From an uncultured Anaerococcus sp. (GTDB taxonomy: Bacteria; Bacillota; Clostridia; Tissierellales; Peptoniphilaceae), in contig CABQOK010000001.1 in NCBI GenBank assembly GCA_902465755.1, forward strand, positions 1 through 27,854: a DNA stretch of 27,854 nt. The letters are read 5' to 3'. The notes beneath the pieces were generated by a model that saw only the letters and a program-made list of their open reading frames with translations, was not told the DNA's origin and made no database searches. Position numbers and translations under genes: made by a program. Position 1 is the first letter of the stretch. Each line of letters opens with the position of its first letter. Positions 7,174 through 15,329 of the stretch are shown here, one piece after another.

Positions 7174-8034
7174 ATGAAAAAAATAAATTTAGCAAGTCTT
7201 TTGGGAGTACTCTTGCTTATTATTAGTTTTTTTACCCCAATTGCTGCTTCTTCAATAAAATTAAATACAGAACTCATCTATAGAATCGTAAATACTTATC
7301 TTATAGCCTATATAGCCTATATGATTTCCTTTATGGATACAGGAAGGGTCGGGCTTTTGTTCTTGCCTTTAATCTTTCATCTTTTGATTAACTTCTTTCT
7401 AATAAAGGGTGTTAATCTAAAGTTAAATAAAGAAATACTTGATGATTTTTATCAAATTTTAAGAAGACTCTACGACCTCATAAGTCTTGTGGGTATATTT
7501 TTCTTAGTAGAGTTTTTAATTAATAGGATTTTCGGAAGTACTTTTACAAGCATCATCGCTATCATTAGCCTCGCTTTATTCTATTACTATGATTATAGCA
7601 AAATTCTAATAGGCTTTCCAAATTTTAAGGATCTTTTCTTGTATTTCGCAGTATTTGTAATGGGACTAAGGGTTAGAAGAGCGGATAAGATAAATCCTCT
7701 CCTCTATATAACTTCCCTAGGAATCCTAGCTTTAGAAATCTTTCTTAGCTATAGGTATAGGCTAAACTACGGATATTTCATATCCTTTGTACTAATCATT
7801 TATCTTATCCTAAAAGGCTTTGGCCAAGCTAGTGAAACTTCTTTCGAGAAATTTATGATCTTTGTCTATATTTATATGTATCCAACGATATTTGTAGGCT
7901 TAAGGATTATTTTAGGAGAAAATATCCTAGTAACGAGTCTTTTGTCTACTCTTATAAGCCTCTTTATCGGTCAAATCCTATTCAGATTAAATATGAGGCC
8001 AATAAATCTTTTATTGGTAGGCATAATCGAGTAG
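7174..8034 (+). CDS. Polytopic membrane protein of unknown function, 3' end remade by an intron
   Basis: 286 residues with about nine hydrophobic segments and few charged residues. No catalytic motif is visible. The layout (conserved hydrophobic core, 'RYRLNYGYF' loop, no signal peptide) faintly recalls TraX or acyltransferase-like membrane proteins, but I would not assign either. It is divergent from the 6491-7105 gene. The last codons, ATC GAG TAG, lie inside the predicted 3' end of the antisense group II intron. Rejoining the flanks without the intron gives ATA TAA, so the original protein was probably two residues shorter. The protein is otherwise intact. Confidence 0.7.
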   Translation: MKKINLASLLGVLLLIISFFTPIAASSIKLNTELIYRIVNTYLIAYIAYMISFMDTGRVGLLFLPLIFHLLINFFLIKGVNLKLNKEILDDFYQILRRLYDLISLVGIFFLVEFLINRIFGSTFTSIIAIISLALFYYYDYSKILIGFPNFKDLFLYFAVFVMGLRVRRADKINPLLYITSLGILALEIFLSYRYRLNYGYFISFVLIIYLILKGFGQASETSFEKFMIFVYIYMYPTIFVGLRIILGENILVTSLLSTLISLFIGQILFRLNMRPINLLLVGIIE

Positions 8035-8090
8035 GAGCTAACATGTAGCCCCTCTCACACCACTGTACGTGCCGTTCGGCATACAGCGGT
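8034..8090 (-). ncRNA. Domains V and VI of the group IIC intron
   Basis: Catalytic core of the ribozyme, just after the reverse transcriptase stop. The domain V hairpin (CCGCTGT ... ACAGTGG, GAAC tetraloop region) has CGC at the catalytic triad position. Domain VI (about 8034-8053) is a 7-bp stem with one G-U pair. A CTACTCGAT tail follows, whose A may include the branch point. Confidence 0.75.
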
Positions 8091-9344
8091 TTAATTCAAA
8101 TAATAATCCAAACAACTTTGAAGTCCTCGCTTTGCGAGGATCTCTTTGTTTATGTGATGTAGTCCTGTGGTTTTGGCAACCGCTTGATAGTGGTCTCCAA
8201 ATCCTACTGACTGTTTTGCCATCCACATCGGAACTCCTAACTTTCGAAGTCCCCATAGGCGTTTCCCACTTGTCTTCCACTGCTTCCATATGACTATTCT
8301 CATTCTTGTTCTAAGTCGTTCATCTATCTTTCTAAGGACCGTCTTCATATCTCCTAGTCTAAAATAGTTTATCCACCCTCTAATTACTTGGTTCAATCTG
8401 TTGATTCTATAGGTCATTGGTATTGGCCAACTCCTCTTTGTCAACTGTTTCAACTTTCTTTGAAACCTTCGGATTGATTCTTTGTGTGGTCTTGCTTTCC
8501 ATTCTGCTTTGTCTTTCCAAAAACCATATCCTAAATATTTTAGTTTTCTTGGTTTTGTAACTTTGGATTTTGTTGCATTTACTTTTAGTCCTAGTTTCTT
8601 TTCTATCCACTTTGTTACTGTTGCCATTACTCTGTTAGCTGCTGCGTTACTTCCTACGGCTATTATGCAGTCGTCTGCATATCTTACAAAGTGTAGTCCT
8701 CTTGCTTCTAGTTCTTTGTCTAATTCGTTTAGCATTATGTTACTTAGAAGGGGAGATAGATTTCCTCCTTGTGGTGTTCCCTTGGGTGTTTCTTCATAAT
8801 TTCCTTTTATCATTACCCCCGCATTAAGATATTTCCTAATTAGGGATTCTGTGTCTGGGTCATTTATGAGGTTATGAACCAAGGTCATGAGTTTGTCTTG
8901 TGGGACGTTATCAAAGAATTTCTCTAGGTCTATGTCTACAATATAGGTGTATCCGTCGTTAAAGTATTCAAGCAGTTTCACTATCGCTTGTTGTGCTTTG
9001 CGATTTGGTCTAAAACCGTAACTATTATCACTAAATTGTGGTTCTGCTATTGGTGTTAGAACTTGTGCAATTGCTTGTTCTATTACTCTGTCTACTACTG
9101 TTGGTATTCCTAGATTGCGTACACCTCCATTTGGTTTTGGTATTTCTACCCTTCTGACCGGTTTTGGTTTATACTTTCTTCTTCGAATTTTGTCTCTAAT
9201 TTCTACCCAGTTGTTTTTGAGATATTGGTCTATTTCATCGGTGGATATTCCATCTATTCCGCCTGCTCCTTTGTTTGCTTTCACTTTGTTTAGTGCTGCA
9301 AACATGTTTTCTCTACTGAGTATTTGTTCTAGCAGTTCTGACAT
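8091..9344 (-). CDS. ltrA: Group II intron reverse transcriptase/maturase
   Basis: 417 residues, the intron-encoded protein that aids splicing and copies the intron RNA into DNA. Seen: the RT domain with IVDIDLEKFFD (Asp138), GTPQGGNLSPLLSNI (about 189-203) and the catalytic RYADD at 221-225. The maturase (X) domain follows, with 'RLNQVIRGWINYF' near residues 330-345. It ends soon after the thumb and DNA-binding segment and has no HNH endonuclease, as in class C proteins. The ATG has AAAGGAGA eight bases upstream. No frameshift or stop is seen, so it is probably active. Confidence 0.95.
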   Translation of the reverse strand: MSELLEQILSRENMFAALNKVKANKGAGGIDGISTDEIDQYLKNNWVEIRDKIRRRKYKPKPVRRVEIPKPNGGVRNLGIPTVVDRVIEQAIAQVLTPIAEPQFSDNSYGFRPNRKAQQAIVKLLEYFNDGYTYIVDIDLEKFFDNVPQDKLMTLVHNLINDPDTESLIRKYLNAGVMIKGNYEETPKGTPQGGNLSPLLSNIMLNELDKELEARGLHFVRYADDCIIAVGSNAAANRVMATVTKWIEKKLGLKVNATKSKVTKPRKLKYLGYGFWKDKAEWKARPHKESIRRFQRKLKQLTKRSWPIPMTYRINRLNQVIRGWINYFRLGDMKTVLRKIDERLRTRMRIVIWKQWKTSGKRLWGLRKLGVPMWMAKQSVGFGDHYQAVAKTTGLHHINKEILAKRGLQSCLDYYLN

Positions 9345-9852
9345 TTGGATTGTCTCCTTTCTTTGTTATGCTCTGTATCCTCTTACTCCTAGCTCCTGTG
9401 AAAATTTTCCGCCATTACGTCTTTGGTACGATTTTCTCGTCGGATATGTATACAGACTTTTGCAAGTCCATTTGACTTTGAATTATTCAGCCCTTCGCTC
9501 CACCTCTATTACAAAGGCTTCAATACTACTATGGCTTTTGCTGACTTCTCACTATTCGTTGTTACTACTTATTCGCTAGTGAGACCTCACGGGATAAGCC
9601 ATCAATCTTTCCTTGTCTACCTGCCTAATCTACTTGCACGGTTTACGTTTGCCTTTTGGACTTCACGACTTTTAGTCCGCTTATCCACCGTGCAAGCCTT
9701 AGTATTAGGTTTCTGTTCGTCAGGCTACAATTTTGCTATCCCTTCTTCTCGCCTGCATCTCACGGTGCAAACCTTGGGAATTACTATGAGGTTCGCTGGC
9801 AACTACGCCCTTAGTGGACTTTCACCACAGATTGATGACATGCCCGTCATAC
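9345..9852 (-). ncRNA. 5' ribozyme part of the intron (domains I-III)
   Basis: This 508-bp stretch has no gene; it is structured intron RNA ahead of the reverse transcriptase. A hairpin GGACU...AGUCC at 9658-9678 shows UAAAA in its loop side (9674-9670). This could pair with the UUUUA at the end of the upstream exon and is my candidate EBS1. The domain II/III region is near 9500-9560. Confidence 0.7.
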
Positions 9853-9853
9853 T

Positions 9854-9892
9854 AAAAACCAGCGTCTCTGGGAAAGAGAGCTGGTCTTTTTT
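9854..9892. terminator. Bidirectional terminator used as intron target
   Basis: ACCAGC plus TCTCT (9858-9869, one bulged G) pair with AGAGA plus GCTGGT (9875-9885). The hairpin is flanked by five A on the left and six T on the right. It ends the MATE gene on the - strand and could also have ended the + membrane gene before the intron came between. Confidence 0.85.
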
Positions 9893-11252
9893 ATAATACG
9901 TCTATTTTGTTTTTAATATCTCTTTTCAAGAAATACACACACATGATTGTGTTAAGGCCTTCAGAAATAAGGAAGGACCACCATACTAGGTCTATATTTC
10001 CTGTTAGAGAAAATAGGTAGAAGGTTGGTAGGAGGATAAAGAATTGTCTTAGGAAAGATTGGAGGATTGCTGATTGCCAATTCCCCAAGGCTTGGAAGAC
10101 TCCTACAGATATTATTGAAATCGATGCTACTATATAAGATAGGGAAACTATCCTAATCATAGGTACTCCGATCTGCCTCATAGTCTCAGTTGCATTAAAC
10201 AAGTCAAAGATTTGATTTGGCAAAATCCACAAGAGTATAGTTGCGATTCCAACAAGGACCATACCTGATATAAGGGCAAGCTTGATTGACCTACGAATCC
10301 TAGCCACATGTCTTGCCCCGTAGTTAAAGGATATGATAGAAACCATGGCGTTCGATATTCCGATTATTGGAAGGAAGGCAAAGGATTGAAGTTTAAACAT
10401 AACCCCATAAGCTGCAATTGCTGATTGACCAAATCCTCTAAGCATGGCATTTAGGATGAAGATAATCACAGAAGATATAGCACTCATTACTATGGAAGGT
10501 AGGCCTATCCAAAATATTTGTTTTAGTATATCTCCATGAAGCCTAAAATGCTTGAAGTCGACAACTATATCTGTATTCTTTGTTTTATTTATAATAAGAC
10601 CTATAATAGATCCTCCAATTTGACCTATCACTGTGGCAAGGGCCGCTCCCTTTACTTCCATTCTTGGAAAGCCAAATAGGCCAAAAATAAAGATAGGATC
10701 TAGGATTAGGTTGATTAGGGCTCCTGATACTTGGACAATCATTGTATAAAAGGTAAGGGATGTCGCTTGGAGGAGCTTTTCACAAAGGACTTGGAAGAAC
10801 AAACCAAAACCAAATATAGTAACAATCCACAAATAATCCCTGGTATAGGTTACTATTTCAGGAGTCGCTGCTTGGGAATTGGCAAAAAAATCAGTGAAAA
10901 ATATACCGAATAAGGCAAAAGCAATAGCCCCAACAACAGATAGTACTACCCCGTGCATGGCGACAGAGCCTACTCTTTTCTTATCATCCATGCCCAAATA
11001 CCTACTCAAGAGAGCACTTGCCCCAACGGATATTCCTATAGCAAAGGCAAGCATGATGTTTTGTACTGGGAATGCTAAAGAAACTGCCGTAAGAGCTTCT
11101 TCCGAAATTCTTGCAACAAATATCGAATCTACTACATTGTAAATTGATTGAACAAGCATGGAAATTACCATAGGTATGCTCATCTTTATAAGAAGACTTC
11201 CGACTGGCATGGTTCCCATGATGTTTTCTTTCTTGCTTACAGTTTTTTCCAT
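9891..11252 (-). CDS. MATE-family efflux transporter
   Basis: 453 residues, about 12 membrane segments in two similar halves, fitting the MATE family of cation-coupled drug or metabolite exporters. Typical features are 'GSLLIKMSIPMVISMLVQSIYNVVDSIFVARI' near the N-terminus (about residues 17-47) and a second-half repeat beginning near 'GLPSIVMSAISS'. I chose ATG 11252, with AAAGGAG upstream, over the in-frame ATG 90 bases earlier, because the extra N-terminus overlaps the upstream ligase gene and looks non-conserved. It follows thrS and the ATP-grasp ligase on the same strand, 82 bp after the ligase stop. The substrate is unknown. Confidence 0.92.
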   Translation of the reverse strand: MEKTVSKKENIMGTMPVGSLLIKMSIPMVISMLVQSIYNVVDSIFVARISEEALTAVSLAFPVQNIMLAFAIGISVGASALLSRYLGMDDKKRVGSVAMHGVVLSVVGAIAFALFGIFFTDFFANSQAATPEIVTYTRDYLWIVTIFGFGLFFQVLCEKLLQATSLTFYTMIVQVSGALINLILDPIFIFGLFGFPRMEVKGAALATVIGQIGGSIIGLIINKTKNTDIVVDFKHFRLHGDILKQIFWIGLPSIVMSAISSVIIFILNAMLRGFGQSAIAAYGVMFKLQSFAFLPIIGISNAMVSIISFNYGARHVARIRRSIKLALISGMVLVGIATILLWILPNQIFDLFNATETMRQIGVPMIRIVSLSYIVASISIISVGVFQALGNWQSAILQSFLRQFFILLPTFYLFSLTGNIDLVWWSFLISEGLNTIMCVYFLKRDIKNKIDVL

Positions 11253-11334
11253 ATAAACTCCTTTCTTATTTTCCTGTAAATTTCTCGATAAAATTTTTTG
11301 CAATATAAGAGATACCGGACATGCCGATATCTTC

Positions 11335-12510
11335 TTAGTCAAATAATTCTTTTTCTTGTCTTTTTATAGACTCATTTACCTTTAGTTTTCTAAGCATATT
11401 ATCATCATAATCGCTTATGACGTGAATTGCTGAGTTTTCATCTCGACCTTTCTTATTAAACTCCTCTTTGAGTCCTTTTTCCACATTTTCGTAGGCTTTT
11501 TTAGAAGAAATTGCCTGAAGCCTGAAAGGTCTTTGAGTCTTCTTCGCTTCGCTTTTCTCAAAGATTAAATCATTAACAGCAAGCTCAATTAGGTTTACTC
11601 CAGCTAGGGTTGAGTAATAAAAGGTCCTACCTTGCCTTATATTCATCTCTAGAACGAAAATCTCGCCAGTTTTTGAATCTTTCTTAAAATCTAGATTAAA
11701 TAGTCCGTGGTAGTCAAGAGAGGTTACGATTTTTTCTGCCAAATCATACATAATCTCCTCATCACAATCTACTTGGACTAGGTGGTTTCCTACCCACATC
11801 GGTCTTAGATCTGAAAGGAGGTTTCTTGCAAGAACAAAGGATACCTTCCCATCACTTGCCCTGTAGCCATTTAGGGAATACTCACTTCCCTGGCCTCCAT
11901 TTATGAATTGCTGGCAGATAAAATCTCCCCTAAAATCACTGTCATAGACCTTTCTTAGGACATCCTTGGCCTCATCTTTATTTCTTACATGATAGCCCTT
12001 TTGGATGTTTTCGCATGATGAATCGAGGAGGGCATCGTAGTCGTCTGCCTTTAGGAAAATTTCTCCATCAAAATCGAGTCCATCTATATTATCCTTATTT
12101 GCAATATAAGTCTTAGGATAAGGGAGGTCGATTTTTTTTAAATAAGAGTAAAACTCCGATTTCTTCAAGAGCTTTTCTGCCCAATCGAGGTCTGGGTAAG
12201 GAATGTGATAAGAGAATTTAAATTTATTCTTATTTCTTAAGAGGGTATCTATGTATCTTTCTGTCGGAGCAAAAAATACAAAGTCCTCTTCCTCTCTTTT
12301 TTCTATAACTTCATTAATGAAATTTGAAAAAATCTCATCATCCGAAGAAAATCCCTTGGTAGTGTAGACATCAGCAATCTTTGATTTATAAAAAGGAACG
12401 AGGACAGCCGCTCCTATGACAATAGGCTTTTTGTCAAAGGCTTCATAAAAGCTTCTTGCCACAGAGTAGCTGTTGTGATCAGTTCCTAAGATTATAGCAT
12501 TAAAAATCAT
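11335..12510 (-). CDS. ATP-grasp carboxylate-amine ligase, D-aspartate-ligase-like
   Basis: 391 residues with an ATP-grasp fold: N-terminal 'ILGTDHNSYSVARSFYEAF' (residues 7-25), ATP-binding lysine in IFLKADDYDALL near residue 153, 'QQFINGGQGSEYS' near 205, and a metal-binding FVLEMNIRQGR near 290. The N-terminal pattern is like Aslfm, the Enterococcus faecium D-aspartate ligase that adds the side-chain bridge residue to the Lys of peptidoglycan precursors. From memory, Anaerococcus-type cell walls have a Lys peptide bridged by a D-acidic amino acid, so a cell-wall role is plausible. It starts one base after the thrS stop. Substrate is inferred, not shown. Confidence 0.8.
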   Translation of the reverse strand: MIFNAIILGTDHNSYSVARSFYEAFDKKPIVIGAAVLVPFYKSKIADVYTTKGFSSDDEIFSNFINEVIEKREEEDFVFFAPTERYIDTLLRNKNKFKFSYHIPYPDLDWAEKLLKKSEFYSYLKKIDLPYPKTYIANKDNIDGLDFDGEIFLKADDYDALLDSSCENIQKGYHVRNKDEAKDVLRKVYDSDFRGDFICQQFINGGQGSEYSLNGYRASDGKVSFVLARNLLSDLRPMWVGNHLVQVDCDEEIMYDLAEKIVTSLDYHGLFNLDFKKDSKTGEIFVLEMNIRQGRTFYYSTLAGVNLIELAVNDLIFEKSEAKKTQRPFRLQAISSKKAYENVEKGLKEEFNKKGRDENSAIHVISDYDDNMLRKLKVNESIKRQEKELFD

Positions 12511-12511
12511 C

Positions 12512-14434
12512 TTAGAATATATTTTCCATGCTTCGTGAGTCTCTTTCTTCAGAGATCTTTCCTATAAATTCATCAACTGAAACGTCAGCTGTCTCTTCTC
12601 CGTCCCTATTTCTTATAGTAAGTTTGCCAGAAGTTTCTTCCTTCTCTCCTACTACAAGCATGTAGTTTGTTCTCATTAGTTGAGCTTGGCGGATCTTGTA
12701 TCCTACTCCCTCACTTCTGTAGTCAATATTTACTCTAAATCCTGCTTCTTTGATTTTTTCTTTTAGATCTTCACAGTAGTCGATGAACTTATCAGAAACT
12801 GGGATGATTTCTACTTGTTGTGGGTTAAGCCATAGTGGGAATCTTCCTGCAAAGTGCTCTGTTAGAACTCCGATAAATCTTTCGATTGATCCAAGTAGGG
12901 CACGGTGGAGCATAACTGGTCTTTGTTTTTCACCATTTTCATCTATATAAGTTAGGTCAAAGTTTTGTGGTAGTTGGAAGTCAAGTTGGATAGTACCGCA
13001 TTGCCATTCTCTCTTAGCAGCATCTAGGAGGTGGAAGTCGATCTTTGGACCGTAGAAAGCACCGTCTCCTGGGTTGATTTCATATTCGATTCCACGTTCT
13101 TCTAGGGCTTTCTTAAGTTGGTCTTCAGCAAAGTCCCAATCCTTGATATCTCCCATGAAGTCATCTGGTCTTGTTGATAGCTCGATTGTGTATTTGAAAC
13201 CAAATGTTGAATAGAGAAGGTCTGCTAGGTCAATCATCCTATAAACTTCTTCCTTGATTTGGCTTGGCAAGCAATATACGTGAGCATCGTCTTGGGTAAA
13301 TGTTCTTACTCTGAAAAGTCCGTGTAGGGTTCCTGAAAGCTCGTGTCTGTGAACTTGACCGTACTCAGCAAGTCTTATAGGAAGGTCTCTATAAGAGTGT
13401 TGGTTAGAAGCATAGGTCAAAACAGAACCTGGACAGTTCATTGGCTTAATAGCGTAAGCTTCACCGTCAATTTTTGTGAAGTACATGTTTTCCTTGTAGT
13501 GGTCCCAGTGGCCTGATCTGTGCCATAGGTCTTCATTTAGGATAAGTGGAGTCTTGATTTCTCCGTATCCATTTTCATTTAGGACATCTGTCCACCAACC
13601 TAGTAGCTCATTCATTAGGATCATTCCATTTGGATGGAAAAATGGGAAGCCTGGTCCTTCTTCGTGGAAGGCAAAAAGATTCATCTCACGACCGATCTTT
13701 CTGTGGTCTCTCTTTTCGATTTCTTTTTGAAGTTCTTCGTATTCTTCTAATTGCTTAGCCTTCTCGAAGGAAATCCCGTAGATTCTTTGAAGCATTTGTC
13801 TATCAGAATCTCCTCTCCAATAAGCACCGGCTATTGTCTTAAGCTTAACAGCCTTGATGGCCTTAGTAGATAGAAGATGTGGTCCCCTACAAAGATCTGT
13901 AAAGGCATCTCCCATCTTGTATAGGGTGATCTTTTCATCTTCTGGAAGGTCTTCTATAAGCTCAACCTTGTAGTCTTGGCCTTCTTCCTTAAATTTCTCC
14001 AAAGCTTCAGCCCTAGAAATTTCAACTCTTTCAAGCTTTAAATCTCTTTTGGCAATTTCTAACATTTTCTTTTCGATTTTTTCTAGATCTTCTGGAGTAA
14101 ATCTGTGCTCAAGGTCCATATCATAGTAGAAACCATCGTCAATGGCAGGTCCTATAGCAAATTTTGTTTCTGGATACATTTCCTTAATAGCAGCAGCCAT
14201 CACGTGAGAAGAAGTATGCCAGAAAATCTCCTTTCCTTCCTTATCTTCAAATTTAACAACTCTAAAGTCACTATCTTCTTCTATAGGTTCAGCAAAGCCC
14301 TTAACTTCTCCATTAACTACAGCTCCTACTGCAGCTCTAAAAAGTCCCATGGAAATATCCTTTGTAACATCTCCAACGAGAACTCCGCTTTCATATTCCT
14401 TAACTGATCCGTCAGGTAATTTAATCTTAATCAT
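12512..14434 (-). CDS. thrS: Threonine-tRNA ligase
   Basis: A 640-residue class II aminoacyl-tRNA synthetase that charges tRNA-Thr. Domains in order: TGS (about 1-60), editing/SAD domain (about 62-225) with His73-x-x-x-His77 and Cys182/His186 in CRGPH, catalytic core (about 245-540), and anticodon-binding domain (about 545-640). Zinc ligands Cys334 (MNCPG), His385 (QDDAH) and His510 (MLHRA) are all present and line up with the E. coli enzyme. The editing domain is intact. The start has AAGGAGA upstream. A T-box leader controls it. It leads an operon with the ATP-grasp ligase (1 bp apart) and the MATE gene. Confidence 0.97.
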   Translation of the reverse strand: MIKIKLPDGSVKEYESGVLVGDVTKDISMGLFRAAVGAVVNGEVKGFAEPIEEDSDFRVVKFEDKEGKEIFWHTSSHVMAAAIKEMYPETKFAIGPAIDDGFYYDMDLEHRFTPEDLEKIEKKMLEIAKRDLKLERVEISRAEALEKFKEEGQDYKVELIEDLPEDEKITLYKMGDAFTDLCRGPHLLSTKAIKAVKLKTIAGAYWRGDSDRQMLQRIYGISFEKAKQLEEYEELQKEIEKRDHRKIGREMNLFAFHEEGPGFPFFHPNGMILMNELLGWWTDVLNENGYGEIKTPLILNEDLWHRSGHWDHYKENMYFTKIDGEAYAIKPMNCPGSVLTYASNQHSYRDLPIRLAEYGQVHRHELSGTLHGLFRVRTFTQDDAHVYCLPSQIKEEVYRMIDLADLLYSTFGFKYTIELSTRPDDFMGDIKDWDFAEDQLKKALEERGIEYEINPGDGAFYGPKIDFHLLDAAKREWQCGTIQLDFQLPQNFDLTYIDENGEKQRPVMLHRALLGSIERFIGVLTEHFAGRFPLWLNPQQVEIIPVSDKFIDYCEDLKEKIKEAGFRVNIDYRSEGVGYKIRQAQLMRTNYMLVVGEKEETSGKLTIRNRDGEETADVSVDEFIGKISEERDSRSMENIF

Positions 14435-14445
14435 AATCTCTCCTT

Positions 14446-14690
14446 AAAATAAAAAATAGACGTATGCCCCAGCCAACTGGCTATAGGACGATACGTCTTT
14501 CGTTCGTGGTTCCACCTAATTTTAAACTCATTAGAAGGCTTATCGCGCCCAAACGTCCCACATTACATGAGAAACTCCAGGGTGGTACTTGTGTTTTTAT
14601 GCTGAAACTTCTCAACAACTGTTTCTTTCTGTAAGCACGGGATAAAACAAAAGTTCCCTGTCTAAGTCAAATATTAATTATAAAGTTATG
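14446..14690 (-). promoter_or_regulatory. T-box riboswitch of thrS
   Basis: The gap before thrS carries a tRNA-sensing leader on the - strand. The T-box core TAGGTGGAACCACG (14518-14505) is followed by a terminator: AGACGTAT (14498-14491 on the - strand) pairs with ATACGTCT (14465-14458), then ATTTTTTATTTT. The core can pair with the 5' flank to form the competing antiterminator. Upstream stem I includes AAGTACCACCCTGGAG; ACC at 14586-14584 is the likely specifier, a Thr codon that matches the gene. Uncharged tRNA-Thr would stabilise the antiterminator and let transcription proceed. The 5' boundary is approximate. Confidence 0.9.
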
Positions 14691-14755
14691 TTACCCTATA
14701 AATTGATATTTTCAAATATTTCTTCTGTTTTACACTAAAGAAAAACAATCTATAA

Positions 14756-14784
14756 TTGACCAATCCTTTTCCCTAACTTATAAT
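14756..14784 (+). promoter_or_regulatory. Promoter of the EIIA gene
   Basis: TTGACC (14756-14761), a 17-bp spacer and TATAAT (14779-14784). It matches consensus at 11 of 12 positions and lies 30 bp ahead of the start codon. Confidence 0.8.
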
Positions 14785-14814
14785 TATATCAAAAGAAGAA
14801 GTAAAGGAAGATTT

Positions 14815-15201
14815 ATGAAAAATGGAGTAATATTAACAGGCCACGGGCAAATCGCCTCTGGCATATATTCAAGTGTCAAAATGATTGCAGGAGAATTTGA
14901 AAATATTAGAATATGTGAATTTAAAGAAGGAGAAAACTACGAAAAGCTAGACGAAAAGTTAGAGAAAGCCTACGAGGACCTAAAAGCTTACGACAATATA
15001 GTAGTTTTAGCAGACATAGGAGGAGGAACCCCCTTTAACAGGGCTGTCTTATCCTTAAGCAAATACGATAAGATTGGCTTTGTCTCAGGAGTTAACTTCG
15101 AAATGCTCTACTACGCCCTAACAAGCGAGATAGCTGATTTTGACCTTTATATAAAAGACATAATGGACCACGCGAGGGCATCTGTGTTTCGTTTTGAATA
15201 A
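14815..15201 (+). CDS. PTS EIIA component, mannose/sorbose family
   Basis: 128 residues, a whole EIIA-Man domain. LTGHGQIASG carries His10, the phosphate-accepting residue, and 'VVLADIGGGTPFNRA' (about 62-77) is the other conserved block. It passes phosphate from HPr to a partner EIIB. No EIIC or EIID membrane gene is next to it: the gene stands alone between a promoter and a terminator. The EIIB-Man gene at 23518 is a possible partner 8 kb away. Sugar specificity cannot be read from this domain; N-acetylgalactosamine, mannose and sorbose systems share it. Confidence 0.9.
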   Translation: MKNGVILTGHGQIASGIYSSVKMIAGEFENIRICEFKEGENYEKLDEKLEKAYEDLKAYDNIVVLADIGGGTPFNRAVLSLSKYDKIGFVSGVNFEMLYYALTSEIADFDLYIKDIMDHARASVFRFE

Positions 15202-15205
15202 AATA

Positions 15206-15253
15206 AAAACCACAAGTTATATTCAATTTTCAATAATCAACTTGTGGTTTTTT
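15206..15253. terminator. Bidirectional terminator
   Basis: AAAACCACAAGTT (15206-15218) pairs with AACTTGTGGTTTT (15239-15251) across a 20-nt loop. T-runs on both strands let it serve the EIIA gene and the leftward ABC operon ending at 15330. Confidence 0.8.
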
Positions 15254-15329
15254 AACTAAAACTAATAAATATACTTAATTCTATAAATAAGGGAGGAATT
15301 AATTAGTTTTATAACACGAAATACAGCTA

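Larger units (their letters stand above)
8026..9852 (-). mobile_element. Group IIC intron, about 1.83 kb
   Basis: The 5' end GTATGACGGG starts at 9852, directly after the T-run of an intrinsic terminator, the classic class C target. Domain I/III landmarks are visible on the - strand between 9852 and 9345, including GUGGUGAAAGUCCAC and GAAGUCAGCAAAAGCCAUAG. The reverse transcriptase gene fills the middle. Domain V lies at about 8048-8088: a CCGCUGU stem pairing with ACAGUGG, capped by GCC-GAAC-GGC, with the CGC triad used by class C introns. Domain VI is GGGGCUA/UAGCUCC around 8034-8053 with a short loop. The 3' end is placed after ...CGAT at 8026, by the usual AY ending. Everything needed for splicing and retrohoming seems present. 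Confidence 0.88.

Noticed and set aside
9115..9896. Two overlapping + strand open frames of about 155 codons inside the intron
   Set aside because: They lie opposite the reverse transcriptase and the ribozyme RNA, have no family resemblance and no ribosome site.
14690..14755. thrS promoter
   Set aside because: TATAAT is present on the - strand, but no acceptable -35 is found at 16-18 bp, so I did not call it.
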